In this document: positions 53,499 to 61,047 of the stretch, piece after piece
Position numbering within the stretch: the stretch's first letter is position 1
Layout: every line of letters begins with the position of its first letter
Source of the DNA: JANNPJ01 sp965200525
GTDB taxonomy: Bacteria; Actinomycetota; Actinomycetes; Actinomycetales; Kineosporiaceae
Direction of reading: 5' to 3'
Length of the DNA: 64,000 bases
Assembly (NCBI GenBank): GCA_965200525.1
Contig: OZ241368.1
Location: 6,882,001-6,946,000, forward strand
Made by a program: the position numbers and the translations under genes
The notes under the pieces: generated by a model
Seen by the model: the letters and a program-made list of their open reading frames with translations, nothing else
Told to the model about the DNA's origin: nothing
The model's database searches: none

Positions 53499-54554
53499 TC
53501 AGGCGAAGTGGTGCCAGCCGTGGGAGCCGGCGACCGGGCGGCCGTCGAGCTGGACGAAGTCGGCAACGGCCTCGGACCGGGCGCGGACCACGCCGATCGG
53601 GCGAAAGAACGGCGGGAGGCCGGCGGAGGGCGGGAAACAGGCCACCAGGGCGTGATCCTCGCCTCCGGTGAGCACCCAGCCGAGCGGATCGTGCTCGGTC
53701 CCCGTACGCCGGGCCAGAAGGACGGCGGCAGTGCGCAGATCGGCGGCCGGAGCGAGGGCGGCCGAATCCAGATCCAGGGTGACGCCGGACGCCCGGCCCA
53801 GCCGTTCGACGTCCCGGAGCAGCCCGTCGCTGGTGTCGATCATGGCGGTGGCGCCCGCCTCGGCGGCCTCCGGCCCGGCCTGGTACGGCGGGCGAGGCCG
53901 GCAGTGGTCGGCGATCAGGGCCTCGACCACGGCCCGCTCCGCCGGGCTCACCGCCGGGTCGGGGCCCGCACTGTCGACCGGACCGTCCGTCCGGCGAAAG
54001 CCCGCTCGCAGCAGGGCCCAGCCGGCGGCCGAGCGGCCGCTCACGCCCGCGACGGCGACCACGTCACCGGGCCGGGCGCCGGAGCGCAGCACCGCCCGCG
54101 AGCCGGTCAGGGTGCCGAGCGCCGTGCCGGTCACCACCAGCTGCTCACCGGCCGACAAGTCGCCACCGGCAACGACCGCTCCGGCCCGGGTGCATTCCTC
54201 GGCCAGCCCGTCGGCCAGGCCCCGGGCCCAGTCGGCGGGCACGTCGGCCGGGGTGGTCAGGCTCACCAGGAGGGCGTGCGGGCGCCCGCCCATGGCGGCG
54301 ACGTCGGCGAAGTTCTGGGCCGCGGTCTTGGCCCCGACGTCCTGCGGGCTGGACCAGTCCCGGCGGAAGTCGAGACCCTCGACCAGGGTGTCGGTGCAGA
54401 ACACCAGCCGGCCGGGGAAGCGCGCCGACAGGTCCAGCACGGCCGCGTCGTCGCCCGGGCCGACCACCAGCCAGTCGGCCCCCGGGTACCGGGTGATCAC
54501 GTCGGCGACCAGAGGATCTTCGCCGACCTCACCGATTGTGCCCTTGTCGAGCAC
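53499..54554 (-). CDS. thiL: Thiamine-monophosphate kinase
   Basis: A 351-residue enzyme making thiamine diphosphate. GTG 54554 (MLDKGTIGEVGEDPLVADVI). The PurM-like nucleotide and metal sites are visible: VVGPGDDAAVLDL, FCTDTLVEGLDFRRDW, MGGRPHALLVSLT, AGGDLSAGEQLVVTGTALG and MIDTSDGLLRDVERL. The end is HGWHHFA. It is divergent from the Lrp-like gene and convergent with rpmB. Confidence 0.95.
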   Translation of the reverse strand: MLDKGTIGEVGEDPLVADVITRYPGADWLVVGPGDDAAVLDLSARFPGRLVFCTDTLVEGLDFRRDWSSPQDVGAKTAAQNFADVAAMGGRPHALLVSLTTPADVPADWARGLADGLAEECTRAGAVVAGGDLSAGEQLVVTGTALGTLTGSRAVLRSGARPGDVVAVAGVSGRSAAGWALLRAGFRRTDGPVDSAGPDPAVSPAERAVVEALIADHCRPRPPYQAGPEAAEAGATAMIDTSDGLLRDVERLGRASGVTLDLDSAALAPAADLRTAAVLLARRTGTEHDPLGWVLTGGEDHALVACFPPSAGLPPFFRPIGVVRARSEAVADFVQLDGRPVAGSHGWHHFA

Positions 54555-54701
54555 GTGAAGCTCCTCTCTCGGTCACCGTGTGCAAGATCAGGGCACCCAG
54601 CGCTCCGACGACCGGCGGACAAGGTAGCGTGACCGCTCGATGCCGGAGGTGGTCCGCACCGTGGCGCCAACAGCCTCTGGCAGTCCCGACAGGAGAACTA
54701 C

Positions 54702-54938
54702 GTGGTGGTGCAGGCTTACATTCTGATCCAGACCGAGGTCGGCCGGTCCTCTGAGGTCGCGATCGAGATCGCTCAGATCGGCGGCGTGACCATGGCCGAG
54801 GACGTCACCGGCCCGTACGACGTGATCGCCCGGATCGAGGCTCCGACGGTCGATGCGCTCGGCCAGATCGTGATCGCCAAGATCCAGGACGTGAAGGGCA
54901 TCACCCGCACGCTGACCTGCACCGTGGTACACGTGTGA
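54702..54938 (+). CDS. Stand-alone Lrp/AsnC ligand-binding (RAM) domain protein
   Basis: 78 residues covering only the RAM fold of Lrp/AsnC regulators (AYILIQTEVGRSSEVAIEIA, VTGPYDVIARIEAPTVDALG, VKGITRTLTCTVV). There is no DNA-binding domain. Such mini-Lrp proteins form ring oligomers that bind amino acids; this one is a conserved actinobacterial neighbour of thiL. AGGAGAAC precedes the GTG 54702. The stop overlaps the next gene's GTG. Confidence 0.9.
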   Translation: MVVQAYILIQTEVGRSSEVAIEIAQIGGVTMAEDVTGPYDVIARIEAPTVDALGQIVIAKIQDVKGITRTLTCTVVHV

Positions 54939-55393
54939 ACCGATCGGCGCCGGTCGGGGGCATCCTGGTGACGGCGGCGGCGCTCGGTGCCGTCCTCACC
55001 GGATGCAGCTCGGACGGCCCCGAGGTCAAGCCCGCCCCGGGCGCCGCCAAGCCCGCCTGCGCCCAGCTCGGCACCCGGCTGCCGGGGCAGGTGCTGAGCC
55101 GCGACCGCACCCCGCTGGCCGTCACCGGGGCCGCCACCTGGGGCGATCCGGCGATCGTGCTGCGCTGCGGGGTGACCCCGCCGGGGCCCACCGGCGACCC
55201 GTGCAACAGCGTGAACGACGTCGACTGGGTGTTCACCGAGAACAAGCACGAGTACCGGTTCGTCACCTTCGGCCGGAACCCGGCGGTCGAGGTGGTCATC
55301 CCGAGCTCGGTCGACCGGACGCAGGCCCAGGGGGCGCTGGTCGACCTGGCGACCGCCGTCCGCCCGATCAAGCAGACCCACCCCTGCGACTAG
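54935..55393 (+). CDS. DUF3515 family putative lipoprotein
   Basis: 152 residues. The N-terminal hydrophobic segment ends in VLTGCSS, a lipobox, so the mature protein should be lipid-anchored outside the membrane. The DUF3515 core has four more Cys (PACAQL, LRCGV, DPCNS and the terminal HPCD) and the VDWVFTENKHEYRFVTFGR block. The family is actinobacterial, of unknown function, and typically near thiL and ddl. GTG start overlaps the Lrp-like gene. Confidence 0.9.
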   Translation: MNRSAPVGGILVTAAALGAVLTGCSSDGPEVKPAPGAAKPACAQLGTRLPGQVLSRDRTPLAVTGAATWGDPAIVLRCGVTPPGPTGDPCNSVNDVDWVFTENKHEYRFVTFGRNPAVEVVIPSSVDRTQAQGALVDLATAVRPIKQTHPCD

Positions 55394-55417
55394 CCCCCTG
55401 CCGTCAGCGCAGGCCGA

Positions 55418-56599
55418 TCAGCGCAGGCCGATCGGCCGGGCCACCGCCACCTGCAGCAACCGGTCGATCAGATTCGGAAAGCTCAGCCCGGTCGCCTCCC
55501 ACATCTGCGGGTAGATCGAGGTCGGCGTCAGGCCGGGCATCGTGTTGATCTCGTTGACCAGCACCTCGCCGTCCGGCCGGAGGAAGAAGTCGACCCGGGC
55601 CAGGCCCTCGCAGCCCATCGCCTCGAAGGTGCGGATCGACAGGTCGCGGATCCGCTGCAGCGTCGCCGCGGGCACATCGGCCGGGCAGGTCAGCCGGATC
55701 GCCTCGGCATCCAGGTATTTGACCTCGAAGTCCTGGAACTCGTGGTCCTTGAGCGGGGTGACCTCGCCCGGCAGCGTCGTCACCGGCACGCCGCCGTCGG
55801 CCGTGGCCAGCACCCCGCACTCGATCTCCCGGCCCTCGATCATGGCCTCGACCAGGAACTTCGGGTCGTAGCGCTGGGCCGTGGCGATGGCCGCGTCGAG
55901 CTCCTCGGGGCCGTTGACCAGGGTGACGCCGATGCTCGAGCCACCCCGGGCCGGCTTCACGAAGACCGGCCAGCCGAGCTCCTCGATGTCGTCGCGAACC
56001 TGGTCCGGGCGCCGGCGCCAGTCCTGCGGCAGCACCACGATGTGCTGGCCGACCGGGATCCCGGCCGCCGACAGCATGATCTTCATCACGTGCTTGTCCA
56101 TCCCGGCGGCCGAGGCCAGCACCCCCGAGCCGACGTACCGGGTGTCGGTCAGCTCGAGCAGGCCCTGCAGCGTGCCGTCCTCACCGAACGGCCCGTGCAG
56201 CAGCGGCAGGACGACGTCGACCTCCGTCAGCGGGCGGGGGATCTGGCCCGCCTCCAGCACCTGCAGCCGGCGGTCGCCGACCTCGAACGGGGCCAGGACG
56301 CCGGGCCCGTCGCCGTCCTTGACCTCGGGCAGGGCACCGCTGGTCAGCTCCCAGCGGCTCGGGTCGTCGGCGGCCAGCACCCACCGGCCGGACTGGGTGA
56401 CGCCGATCGGGATCACCTCGTACACGCTGCGGTCGATCGACCGGAGCACGTTCGAGGCGGTGATGCAGCTGACCGCGTGCTCGCTCGATCGGCCGCCGAA
56501 GATGATCGCCACCCGGAGCCGCCGGGCCGGGCCGCCGGTGGCCGGGGCCGAATCGGGATCCGGCTCTGATGACTGGTGGTTCGCCTGAGGCACGTCCAT
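55418..56599 (-). CDS. ddl: D-alanine--D-alanine ligase
   Basis: A 393-residue ATP-grasp enzyme for peptidoglycan precursor synthesis. ATG 56599. Motifs: VAIIFGGRSSEHAVSC, LLHGPFGEDGTLQGLLEL, YVGSGVLASAAGMDKHVMK, FVKPARGGSSIGVTLV, ARVDFFLRPDGEVLVNEINT and MPGLTPTSIYPQMWEATG. The DdlA/VanA-type omega-loop contains the SGV/SY region in line with D-Ala-D-Ala rather than D-Lac specificity, but I did not resolve it fully. It is divergent from the trans-sulfuration gene. Confidence 0.95.
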   Translation of the reverse strand: MDVPQANHQSSEPDPDSAPATGGPARRLRVAIIFGGRSSEHAVSCITASNVLRSIDRSVYEVIPIGVTQSGRWVLAADDPSRWELTSGALPEVKDGDGPGVLAPFEVGDRRLQVLEAGQIPRPLTEVDVVLPLLHGPFGEDGTLQGLLELTDTRYVGSGVLASAAGMDKHVMKIMLSAAGIPVGQHIVVLPQDWRRRPDQVRDDIEELGWPVFVKPARGGSSIGVTLVNGPEELDAAIATAQRYDPKFLVEAMIEGREIECGVLATADGGVPVTTLPGEVTPLKDHEFQDFEVKYLDAEAIRLTCPADVPAATLQRIRDLSIRTFEAMGCEGLARVDFFLRPDGEVLVNEINTMPGLTPTSIYPQMWEATGLSFPNLIDRLLQVAVARPIGLR

Positions 56600-56632
56600 G
56601 GCGCGCGAGGTTACTCCCGGAACGGCTCCAAG

Positions 56633-56638
56633 TACGCT
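56633..56638 (+). promoter_or_regulatory. Probable -10 of a leaderless transcript (trans-sulfuration gene)
   Basis: TACGCT fits TANNNT and ends six bases before GTG 56645, the same geometry as at 1072. No ribosome-binding sequence precedes the GTG. This supports 56645 over an upstream ATG at 56576, which lies inside ddl. Confidence 0.4.
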
Positions 56639-56644
56639 TCGGCC

Positions 56645-57814
56645 GTGCCCACCTCCTCTCCTGACCCCTCGGTCCCACTGGTTGCGGCTCTGCACCCGGC
56701 CACCGTCGCGGTCCGCGCCGGCCGGCCGGCGGCCGAGCCGAACCAGCCGATGGCGGCCCCGGTGGTGATGAGCTCGACCTACGTCTCCTCGGACGGCGGA
56801 CCGAACCCGGGCGACGCCGGTTACGGCCGGTGGGGCAACCCGACCTGGATCGCCCTGGAGGACACCGTGGGCGCGCTGGAGGGCGGCCGGGCGCTCTCGT
56901 TCGCCTCCGGGATGGCCGCGGTGGCCGCCGTCCTCGATCTGGTGCCTCTGGGCGGCACCGTGGTGATCCCGCGGGGGGCCTACTCGGGCAGTACCCAGCT
57001 GGCCCACGAGCTCAGCGCCCGGGGGTACTTCACCCTGCGCGAGGTGCCGGTGGCCGACACCGACGCGGTGATCGCCGCCCTCGCCGGGGCCGACCTGGCC
57101 CTGCTGGAGAGCCCGACCAACCCGATGCTGGACGTCGCCGACCTGGCCGCCGTCGTGGCCGCCGCCCGGGCCGCCGGCGCGCTGCTGGCGATCGACAGCA
57201 CGTTCGCCACTCCCCTGCTGCAGCGCCCCCTCGAGCTGGGCGCCCAGCTCGTCGTGCACTCGGCGACGAAGTACCTCAGCGGTCACTCGGACGTGCTGCT
57301 CGGCCTGGTCGTCACCCAGGACGACGAACTGCTCACCCGGCTGCACGGGTACCGCACCCTGCGCGGGGCCGTGCCCGGCCCCTGGGAGGCCTGGCTGGTG
57401 CTGCGCGGCATCCGGACCCTGGCCCTGCGGGTGGAGCGGGCCGGAGCCAACGCGGCCACGCTGGCCCGCCGGCTGGCCGAGCACCCGGCGGTGGAGCGGG
57501 TCCGGCACCCCTCGCTGCCGGCCGACCCGGGCCATCAGCGGGCCGCCGCCCAGATGAGCGGGTTCGGCGCGATCGTCTCGATCGAGGTCCGCGGCGGGGT
57601 CGAGGCGGCCGAGCGGGTCTGCTCCGGCACCGTCCTGTGGGTGCACACCACCAGCCTCGGCGGGGTCGAGTCGAGCCTGGAACGCCGGCGCCGCTACCCG
57701 AGCGAGTCGCCCGTCGTCCCGGAGTCGTTGCTGCGGCTGTCGGTCGGCATCGAGGACGTCGAAGACCTCTGGGCCGACCTGGACGCCGCCCTGACCGCCT
57801 CCCAGAAGCCCTGA
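56645..57814 (+). CDS. Cys/Met trans-sulfuration PLP enzyme
   Basis: A 389-residue member of the cystathionine gamma-synthase/lyase family. Features: AAPVVMSSTYVSSDGG, YGRWGNPT, ALSFASGMAAVAAVLDL, LLESPTNPMLDVADL, AIDSTFATPLLQRP and the PLP lysine in VVHSATKYLSGHSDVLLG; C-terminal LLRLSVGIEDVEDLWADL. Lyase and synthase cannot be told apart by eye. The start is GTG 56645, probably leaderless. The stop TGA lies in the first unit of an 11-bp tandem repeat. Confidence 0.92.
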   Translation: MPTSSPDPSVPLVAALHPATVAVRAGRPAAEPNQPMAAPVVMSSTYVSSDGGPNPGDAGYGRWGNPTWIALEDTVGALEGGRALSFASGMAAVAAVLDLVPLGGTVVIPRGAYSGSTQLAHELSARGYFTLREVPVADTDAVIAALAGADLALLESPTNPMLDVADLAAVVAAARAAGALLAIDSTFATPLLQRPLELGAQLVVHSATKYLSGHSDVLLGLVVTQDDELLTRLHGYRTLRGAVPGPWEAWLVLRGIRTLALRVERAGANAATLARRLAEHPAVERVRHPSLPADPGHQRAAAQMSGFGAIVSIEVRGGVEAAERVCSGTVLWVHTTSLGGVESSLERRRRYPSESPVVPESLLRLSVGIEDVEDLWADLDAALTASQKP

Positions 57815-57853
57815 TCGAGCCCTGATCGAGCCCTGATCGAGCCCGGATCGAGC
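57810..57853. repeat. 11-bp tandem repeat, four copies, filling a convergent gap
   Basis: CCTGATCGAGC occurs four times head to tail (57810-57853), the last with one change. The first unit contains the stop of the trans-sulfuration gene; the gpsA stop follows directly at 57855. The tract makes up the whole space between the two genes. Confidence 0.9.
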
Positions 57854-57854
57854 C

Positions 57855-58856
57855 CTAGTCCAGCTCGGACTTGCGCGGCCGGCCCAGCAGCCGGCCGCCC
57901 ATCTCGTGCACCGGCAGCCCGTCGTGGACCATCGCGGTGACCGTCTCGACGATCGGCATGTCGACGTCGTGGGCCCGGGCCAGCTCCAGGATCGGCCCGC
58001 AGGACTTGACCCCCTCGGCCGTCCGGTCGGTGATCCGGATCACCTCGGCCAGCGGCATGCCCTGGCCGAGATGCACCCCGAACGAGCGGTTCCGGGACAG
58101 CGGCGAGGCACAGGTGGCCACCAGGTCGCCCATCCCGGCCAGGCCCGAGAAGGTGGCCGGCTCGGCCCCGAGGGCCACTCCGAGCCGGGAGATCTCGGCC
58201 AGACCACGGGTGATGATGGAGGCCTTGGTGTTGTCGCCCAGCCCCATCCCCTCGGCGATCCCGACGGCCAGCCCGATCACGTTCTTGACCGCGCCGCCGA
58301 GCTCGACCCCGACCACGTCGGTGTTGGTGTAGGGCCGGAAGTAGGCGGCCGAGCAGGTGGCGGCCAGTTGCTCGGCGACTTCCTGGACGGCGCAGGCGAC
58401 GACGGTCGCGGTCGGCTGCCGGTGGGCGATCTCGGTGGCCAGGTTGGGCCCGGAGATCACCGCCACCCGGTCCGGTCCGGCTCCGGTGACCTCGGCGATC
58501 ACCTCGCTCATCCGGCGCATGGTGCCGTCCTCGACCCCCTTCATGAGGCTGACCAGCACGCTGCTGTCGGGCAGGTACGGCCGCCAGGCGGTGAGGTTGG
58601 CTCGCAGGCTCTGCGAGGGCACGGCGAGCACGACCACGTCGGCGCCGTCCAGGGCCACGGCCGGATCGGGACTGGCCGAGATGGTCTCGGGCAGGGCCAG
58701 GTCGCCGAGATAGGCGCCGTTGCGGTGCCGCTCGTCGATCTCGGCACAGATCTCGGGCCGGCGGCCCCACATCGTCACCTTGGCCCCGGCGTCGGCCAGC
58801 ACCACGGCGAAGGTGGTGCCCCAGGAACCGGTTCCCATCACGGACACCCGGGTCAT
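57855..58856 (-). CDS. gpsA: Glycerol-3-phosphate dehydrogenase (NAD(P)+)
   Basis: A 333-residue enzyme making sn-glycerol-3-phosphate for phospholipids. ATG 58856 overlaps the plsC stop as ATGA. The Rossmann motif is VSVMGTGSWGTTFAVVLADAG; VLVSLMKGVEDGTMRRMSEV, ISGPNLATEIA, the catalytic Lys in GGAVKNVIGLAVGI and the DNTKASIITRGLAEI block are intact. Partner of the upstream plsC in phosphatidate synthesis. Confidence 0.96.
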   Translation of the reverse strand: MTRVSVMGTGSWGTTFAVVLADAGAKVTMWGRRPEICAEIDERHRNGAYLGDLALPETISASPDPAVALDGADVVVLAVPSQSLRANLTAWRPYLPDSSVLVSLMKGVEDGTMRRMSEVIAEVTGAGPDRVAVISGPNLATEIAHRQPTATVVACAVQEVAEQLAATCSAAYFRPYTNTDVVGVELGGAVKNVIGLAVGIAEGMGLGDNTKASIITRGLAEISRLGVALGAEPATFSGLAGMGDLVATCASPLSRNRSFGVHLGQGMPLAEVIRITDRTAEGVKSCGPILELARAHDVDMPIVETVTAMVHDGLPVHEMGGRLLGRPRKSELD

Positions 58857-59623
58857 GACCGGTCCTCCGGTCGATCGGTCGGCGGGGTGGGCCGATTCGG
58901 GTTGCCGGTGGTCGACTGCCCGCTCTGCCGGGGGTCCCAGCGCCGGGCCGGCGGCGTCTCGTGCCGGATCTGGGCCACCAGCGCGGTGAGCTCGGTCATC
59001 ATCTGCTCGGTCGCCTCGGCGAGCACCTCGGCGCTCATCGGGAGCCCGCTGAACCGGCTGAGATCGACCGGCCGGCCGGCTCGGACGTAGCTGTCGTGGC
59101 GGGGCAGCAGGTGCGGGCGGTGGTGGTATGGCGGCAGGATCTCCTGCGCCCCCCACTGGGCCACCGGGACGAGCGGGCAGCCGGTAGCCAGGGCGATGCG
59201 CACCGCACCGGTCTTGCCGCGCATGGGCCAGAGATCAGGGTCACGCGTGAGGGTACCTTCCGGATAGATCGAGACACATTCGCCGCGGCGGACGGCGGCC
59301 ACCGCGGCCGAGTAGGACTCCGCGGCGTCGGTGGTCTCCCGGTACACCGGGATCTGCTGCGCCCCGGCGACCACGCGCCCCAGCAGCGGGATCCGGAACA
59401 CCGACTCCTTGGCCAGGAACCGCGGCAGGTGGCCGTTGTCGTAGATGAAGTGCCCGAAGGTCAGGAAGTCGGCGTGCGAGATGTGATTGACCACCACCAC
59501 GAACCCGCCGCTGGCCGGAAGGTTTTCCGCCCCCTGCCAGTTCCTCCTGGTGAGGATCATCATCAACGGTCGCAGCACGACCACGGCCAGTCGGTACCAC
59601 GGACCGATCCGGCGCCGGCTCAC
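58853..59623 (-). CDS. plsC: 1-acyl-sn-glycerol-3-phosphate acyltransferase
   Basis: 256 residues. The catalytic HX4D is NHISHADFLTFGH, with the conserved FRIPLLGRVVAGAQQIPVYR, EGT motif SIYPEGTLTRD and CPLVPVAQWGAQEILPP. A short N-terminal helix (WYRLAVVVLRPLMMIL) anchors it to the membrane. The C-terminal 40 residues are disordered (RRWDPRQSGQSTTGNPNRPT). It is co-translated with gpsA and divergent from cofC by 38 bp. Confidence 0.93.
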   Translation of the reverse strand: MSRRRIGPWYRLAVVVLRPLMMILTRRNWQGAENLPASGGFVVVVNHISHADFLTFGHFIYDNGHLPRFLAKESVFRIPLLGRVVAGAQQIPVYRETTDAAESYSAAVAAVRRGECVSIYPEGTLTRDPDLWPMRGKTGAVRIALATGCPLVPVAQWGAQEILPPYHHRPHLLPRHDSYVRAGRPVDLSRFSGLPMSAEVLAEATEQMMTELTALVAQIRHETPPARRWDPRQSGQSTTGNPNRPTPPTDRPEDRS

Positions 59624-59661
59624 CTACTTCCACCTCCGGACAACCCCCGGGAGACCAGCGA

Positions 59662-60396
59662 ATGACCCCGCCGAAGCCTCCGACCACACCGCCGCCCGGC
59701 ATTCACCGGGCCGTTCATCCTCGCCCCCGGGCTCGTGCTCTGTCGAGCGACCGGCCGCAGGGGTGGAGCGTGGTGCTGCCGCTGAAGGGCGGCCCCCGGG
59801 CCAAGTCCAGGCTGGGTGGTCCGAGCCGGCTGGCCCGCGCGATCGCGCTGGACTGCCTGGACGCCGTCCTGGCCGCCTCGGCGGTGGTCGACGTCGTCGT
59901 GGTCACGACCGATCCGGACCTCTCGACCCGGGCCGGCGCGGCCGGCGCCCGGATCCGGCCGGAATCGATCCCGGGCAGCGGTCTGGGCGCGGCGATCACC
60001 GACGGTCTGGCCGCCGTGGCCGGGCCGTGCGCCGTCCTGCTGGGCGATCTGCCGGCCCTGCGACCCGACGACCTCACCGCCGCCCTGGAGCGGGCCGCCG
60101 AGGGACTCAGCGCCGAACCAGGGCCTCCGGAGATGGTCTTCGTGCCGGACGCCGAGGGCACCGGGACCGTCCTGCTGGCCGCGCTCGACCCGGCGGCGAT
60201 GCGGCCTGCCTTCGGACCGGGCTCGGCCGCCGCTCACCGGGCGGCCGGCGCCGTCCCGCTCGGGCTCGATCGGCCCCGGCTACGGCGGGATGTCGACACC
60301 CCGGCCGACCTGCGCGCCGCCCTCGCCCTCGGCGTCGGCCCGCGGACCGGTCAGGTGCTGGCCGAACTGAGCACCTTGATCGACAACCTGGCCTGA
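59662..60396 (+). CDS. cofC: Phosphoenolpyruvate/2-phospho-L-lactate guanylyltransferase (CofC/FbiD)
   Basis: A 244-residue nucleotidyltransferase-fold enzyme for coenzyme F420 synthesis. Motifs: WSVVLPLKGGPRAKSRLGG, VVVVTTDPDLS, IPGSGLGAAITDGLAAVAG, VLLGDLPALRPDDL and TGTVLLAA, as in CofC. A Pro-rich N-terminal extension of about 30 residues precedes the core. In mycobacteria FbiD uses PEP. Other F420 genes (fbiA-C) are not in the window; its presence marks an F420-making actinobacterium. Confidence 0.92.
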   Translation: MTPPKPPTTPPPGIHRAVHPRPRARALSSDRPQGWSVVLPLKGGPRAKSRLGGPSRLARAIALDCLDAVLAASAVVDVVVVTTDPDLSTRAGAAGARIRPESIPGSGLGAAITDGLAAVAGPCAVLLGDLPALRPDDLTAALERAAEGLSAEPGPPEMVFVPDAEGTGTVLLAALDPAAMRPAFGPGSAAAHRAAGAVPLGLDRPRLRRDVDTPADLRAALALGVGPRTGQVLAELSTLIDNLA

Positions 60397-60479
60397 CCGG
60401 CCCGCCAGCCTGATCCGTCCAGCCCGCCCGGCCGACGCCCCGGCCGGGTCGTCGGCCGGGCGGCGGCTCGGTCCGGCGC

Positions 60480-60485
60480 TAGTCT
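60480..60485 (+). promoter_or_regulatory. Probable -10 before the small OB-fold-like gene
   Basis: TAGTCT ends seven bases before GTG 60493, giving a leaderless or nearly leaderless transcript. No ribosome site is present. Same arrangement as at 1072 and 56633. Confidence 0.4.
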
Positions 60486-60492
60486 CGGTCCC

Positions 60493-60732
60493 GTGCAGGC
60501 CACCGTCTACCGATACGACCCCGCCAGCGGTTCGGGGTCCGTACTGACCGATCAGGGTGCCGTCCTCGAATTCGGGCTCGACGCCCTGGAACTCTCCGGA
60601 CTGCGGCACCTGCGTCCGGGCCAACGGCTGACGGTCGAACGCTCCGACGGCGACTCGGGCCGGATCGTCCTGCTCACCCTGGGCACGATCGGCGCCGCCT
60701 TGCGCGCCGAATACTTGGACGAAACCAGCTAG
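60493..60732 (+). CDS. Small cold-shock/OB-fold-like protein
   Basis: 79 residues. The N-terminus QATVYRYDPASGSGSVLTDQ followed by FGLDALELSGLRHLRPGQRL and VERSDGDSGRIVLLTL resembles a diverged cold-shock domain, but the RNP1 and RNP2 aromatic motifs are not intact, so nucleic-acid binding is uncertain. Such small proteins lie between cofC and murA in other actinobacteria. GTG start at 60493. Confidence 0.75.
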   Translation: MQATVYRYDPASGSGSVLTDQGAVLEFGLDALELSGLRHLRPGQRLTVERSDGDSGRIVLLTLGTIGAALRAEYLDETS

Positions 60733-60771
60733 TCCTGGACGACGAGCCCGCCCGGCCCGGCGACGCCCGGC

Positions 60772-60825
60772 GATCCCGGCCCACCCGACGATCCCGGCCC
60801 ACCCGACGATCCCGCCCCGCCCGGC
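60772..60825. repeat. 18-bp tandem repeat, three copies
   Basis: GATCCCGGCCCACCCGAC occurs twice exactly (60772-60789, 60790-60807) and once with changes (60808-60825). It lies 40 bp after the stop of the small OB-fold-like gene. Short GC-rich slippage-prone tract. Confidence 0.85.
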
Positions 60826-60873
60826 CCGGCCGGCCCAGCCAAATGATCTTCGTGGGCCTCGATGTCGCCGTCG

Positions 60874-60909
60874 ATGCAGAAAAATGGTGGTGATCACCGC
60901 CATCTGCAT
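60874..60909. terminator. Two-part hairpin with a GGTGATCACC core
   Basis: ATGCAG (60874-60879) pairs with CTGCAT (60904-60909), and ATGGTGGT (60884-60891) with ACCGCCAT (60896-60903), with one G-T pair, around GATC; four A residues are unpaired on one side. It lies in a convergent gap and could end transcripts from both sides. The core palindrome could also be a protein-binding site. Confidence 0.5.
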
Positions 60910-61001
60910 ACATGGATCAAGGTGAGCCCACGGAGGCTCGGCTCCGGCCGGGCACCGCGGGCCGCCGGGCTCAGCGCCTCGGTCCGAGGCCAGGCCAAGC
61001 T

Positions 61002-61030
61002 CGGCCCGGGACGCTGAACGCCCCGGGCCG
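61002..61030 (-). terminator. GC-rich hairpin after murA
   Basis: CGGCCCGGG (61002-61010) and CCCGGGCCG (61022-61030) pair perfectly over 9 bp with an 11-nt loop, 18 bases after the murA stop on the minus strand. No T tract follows. Probable terminator. Confidence 0.55.
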
Positions 61031-61047
61031 ACGCCTACGGCCGTTGG

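Larger units (their letters stand above)
60733..61047. other. Convergent intergenic region between the OB-fold-like gene and murA
   Basis: This 315-bp gap holds an 18-bp tandem repeat (60772-60825), an AT-richer hairpin (60874-60909) and a GC-rich hairpin (61002-61030) after murA. A 16-codon frame (60843-60893, MIFVGLDVAVDAEKWW) vaguely recalls the start of IS110 transposases, but it is too short to call. No gene is otherwise seen. Confidence 0.6.
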
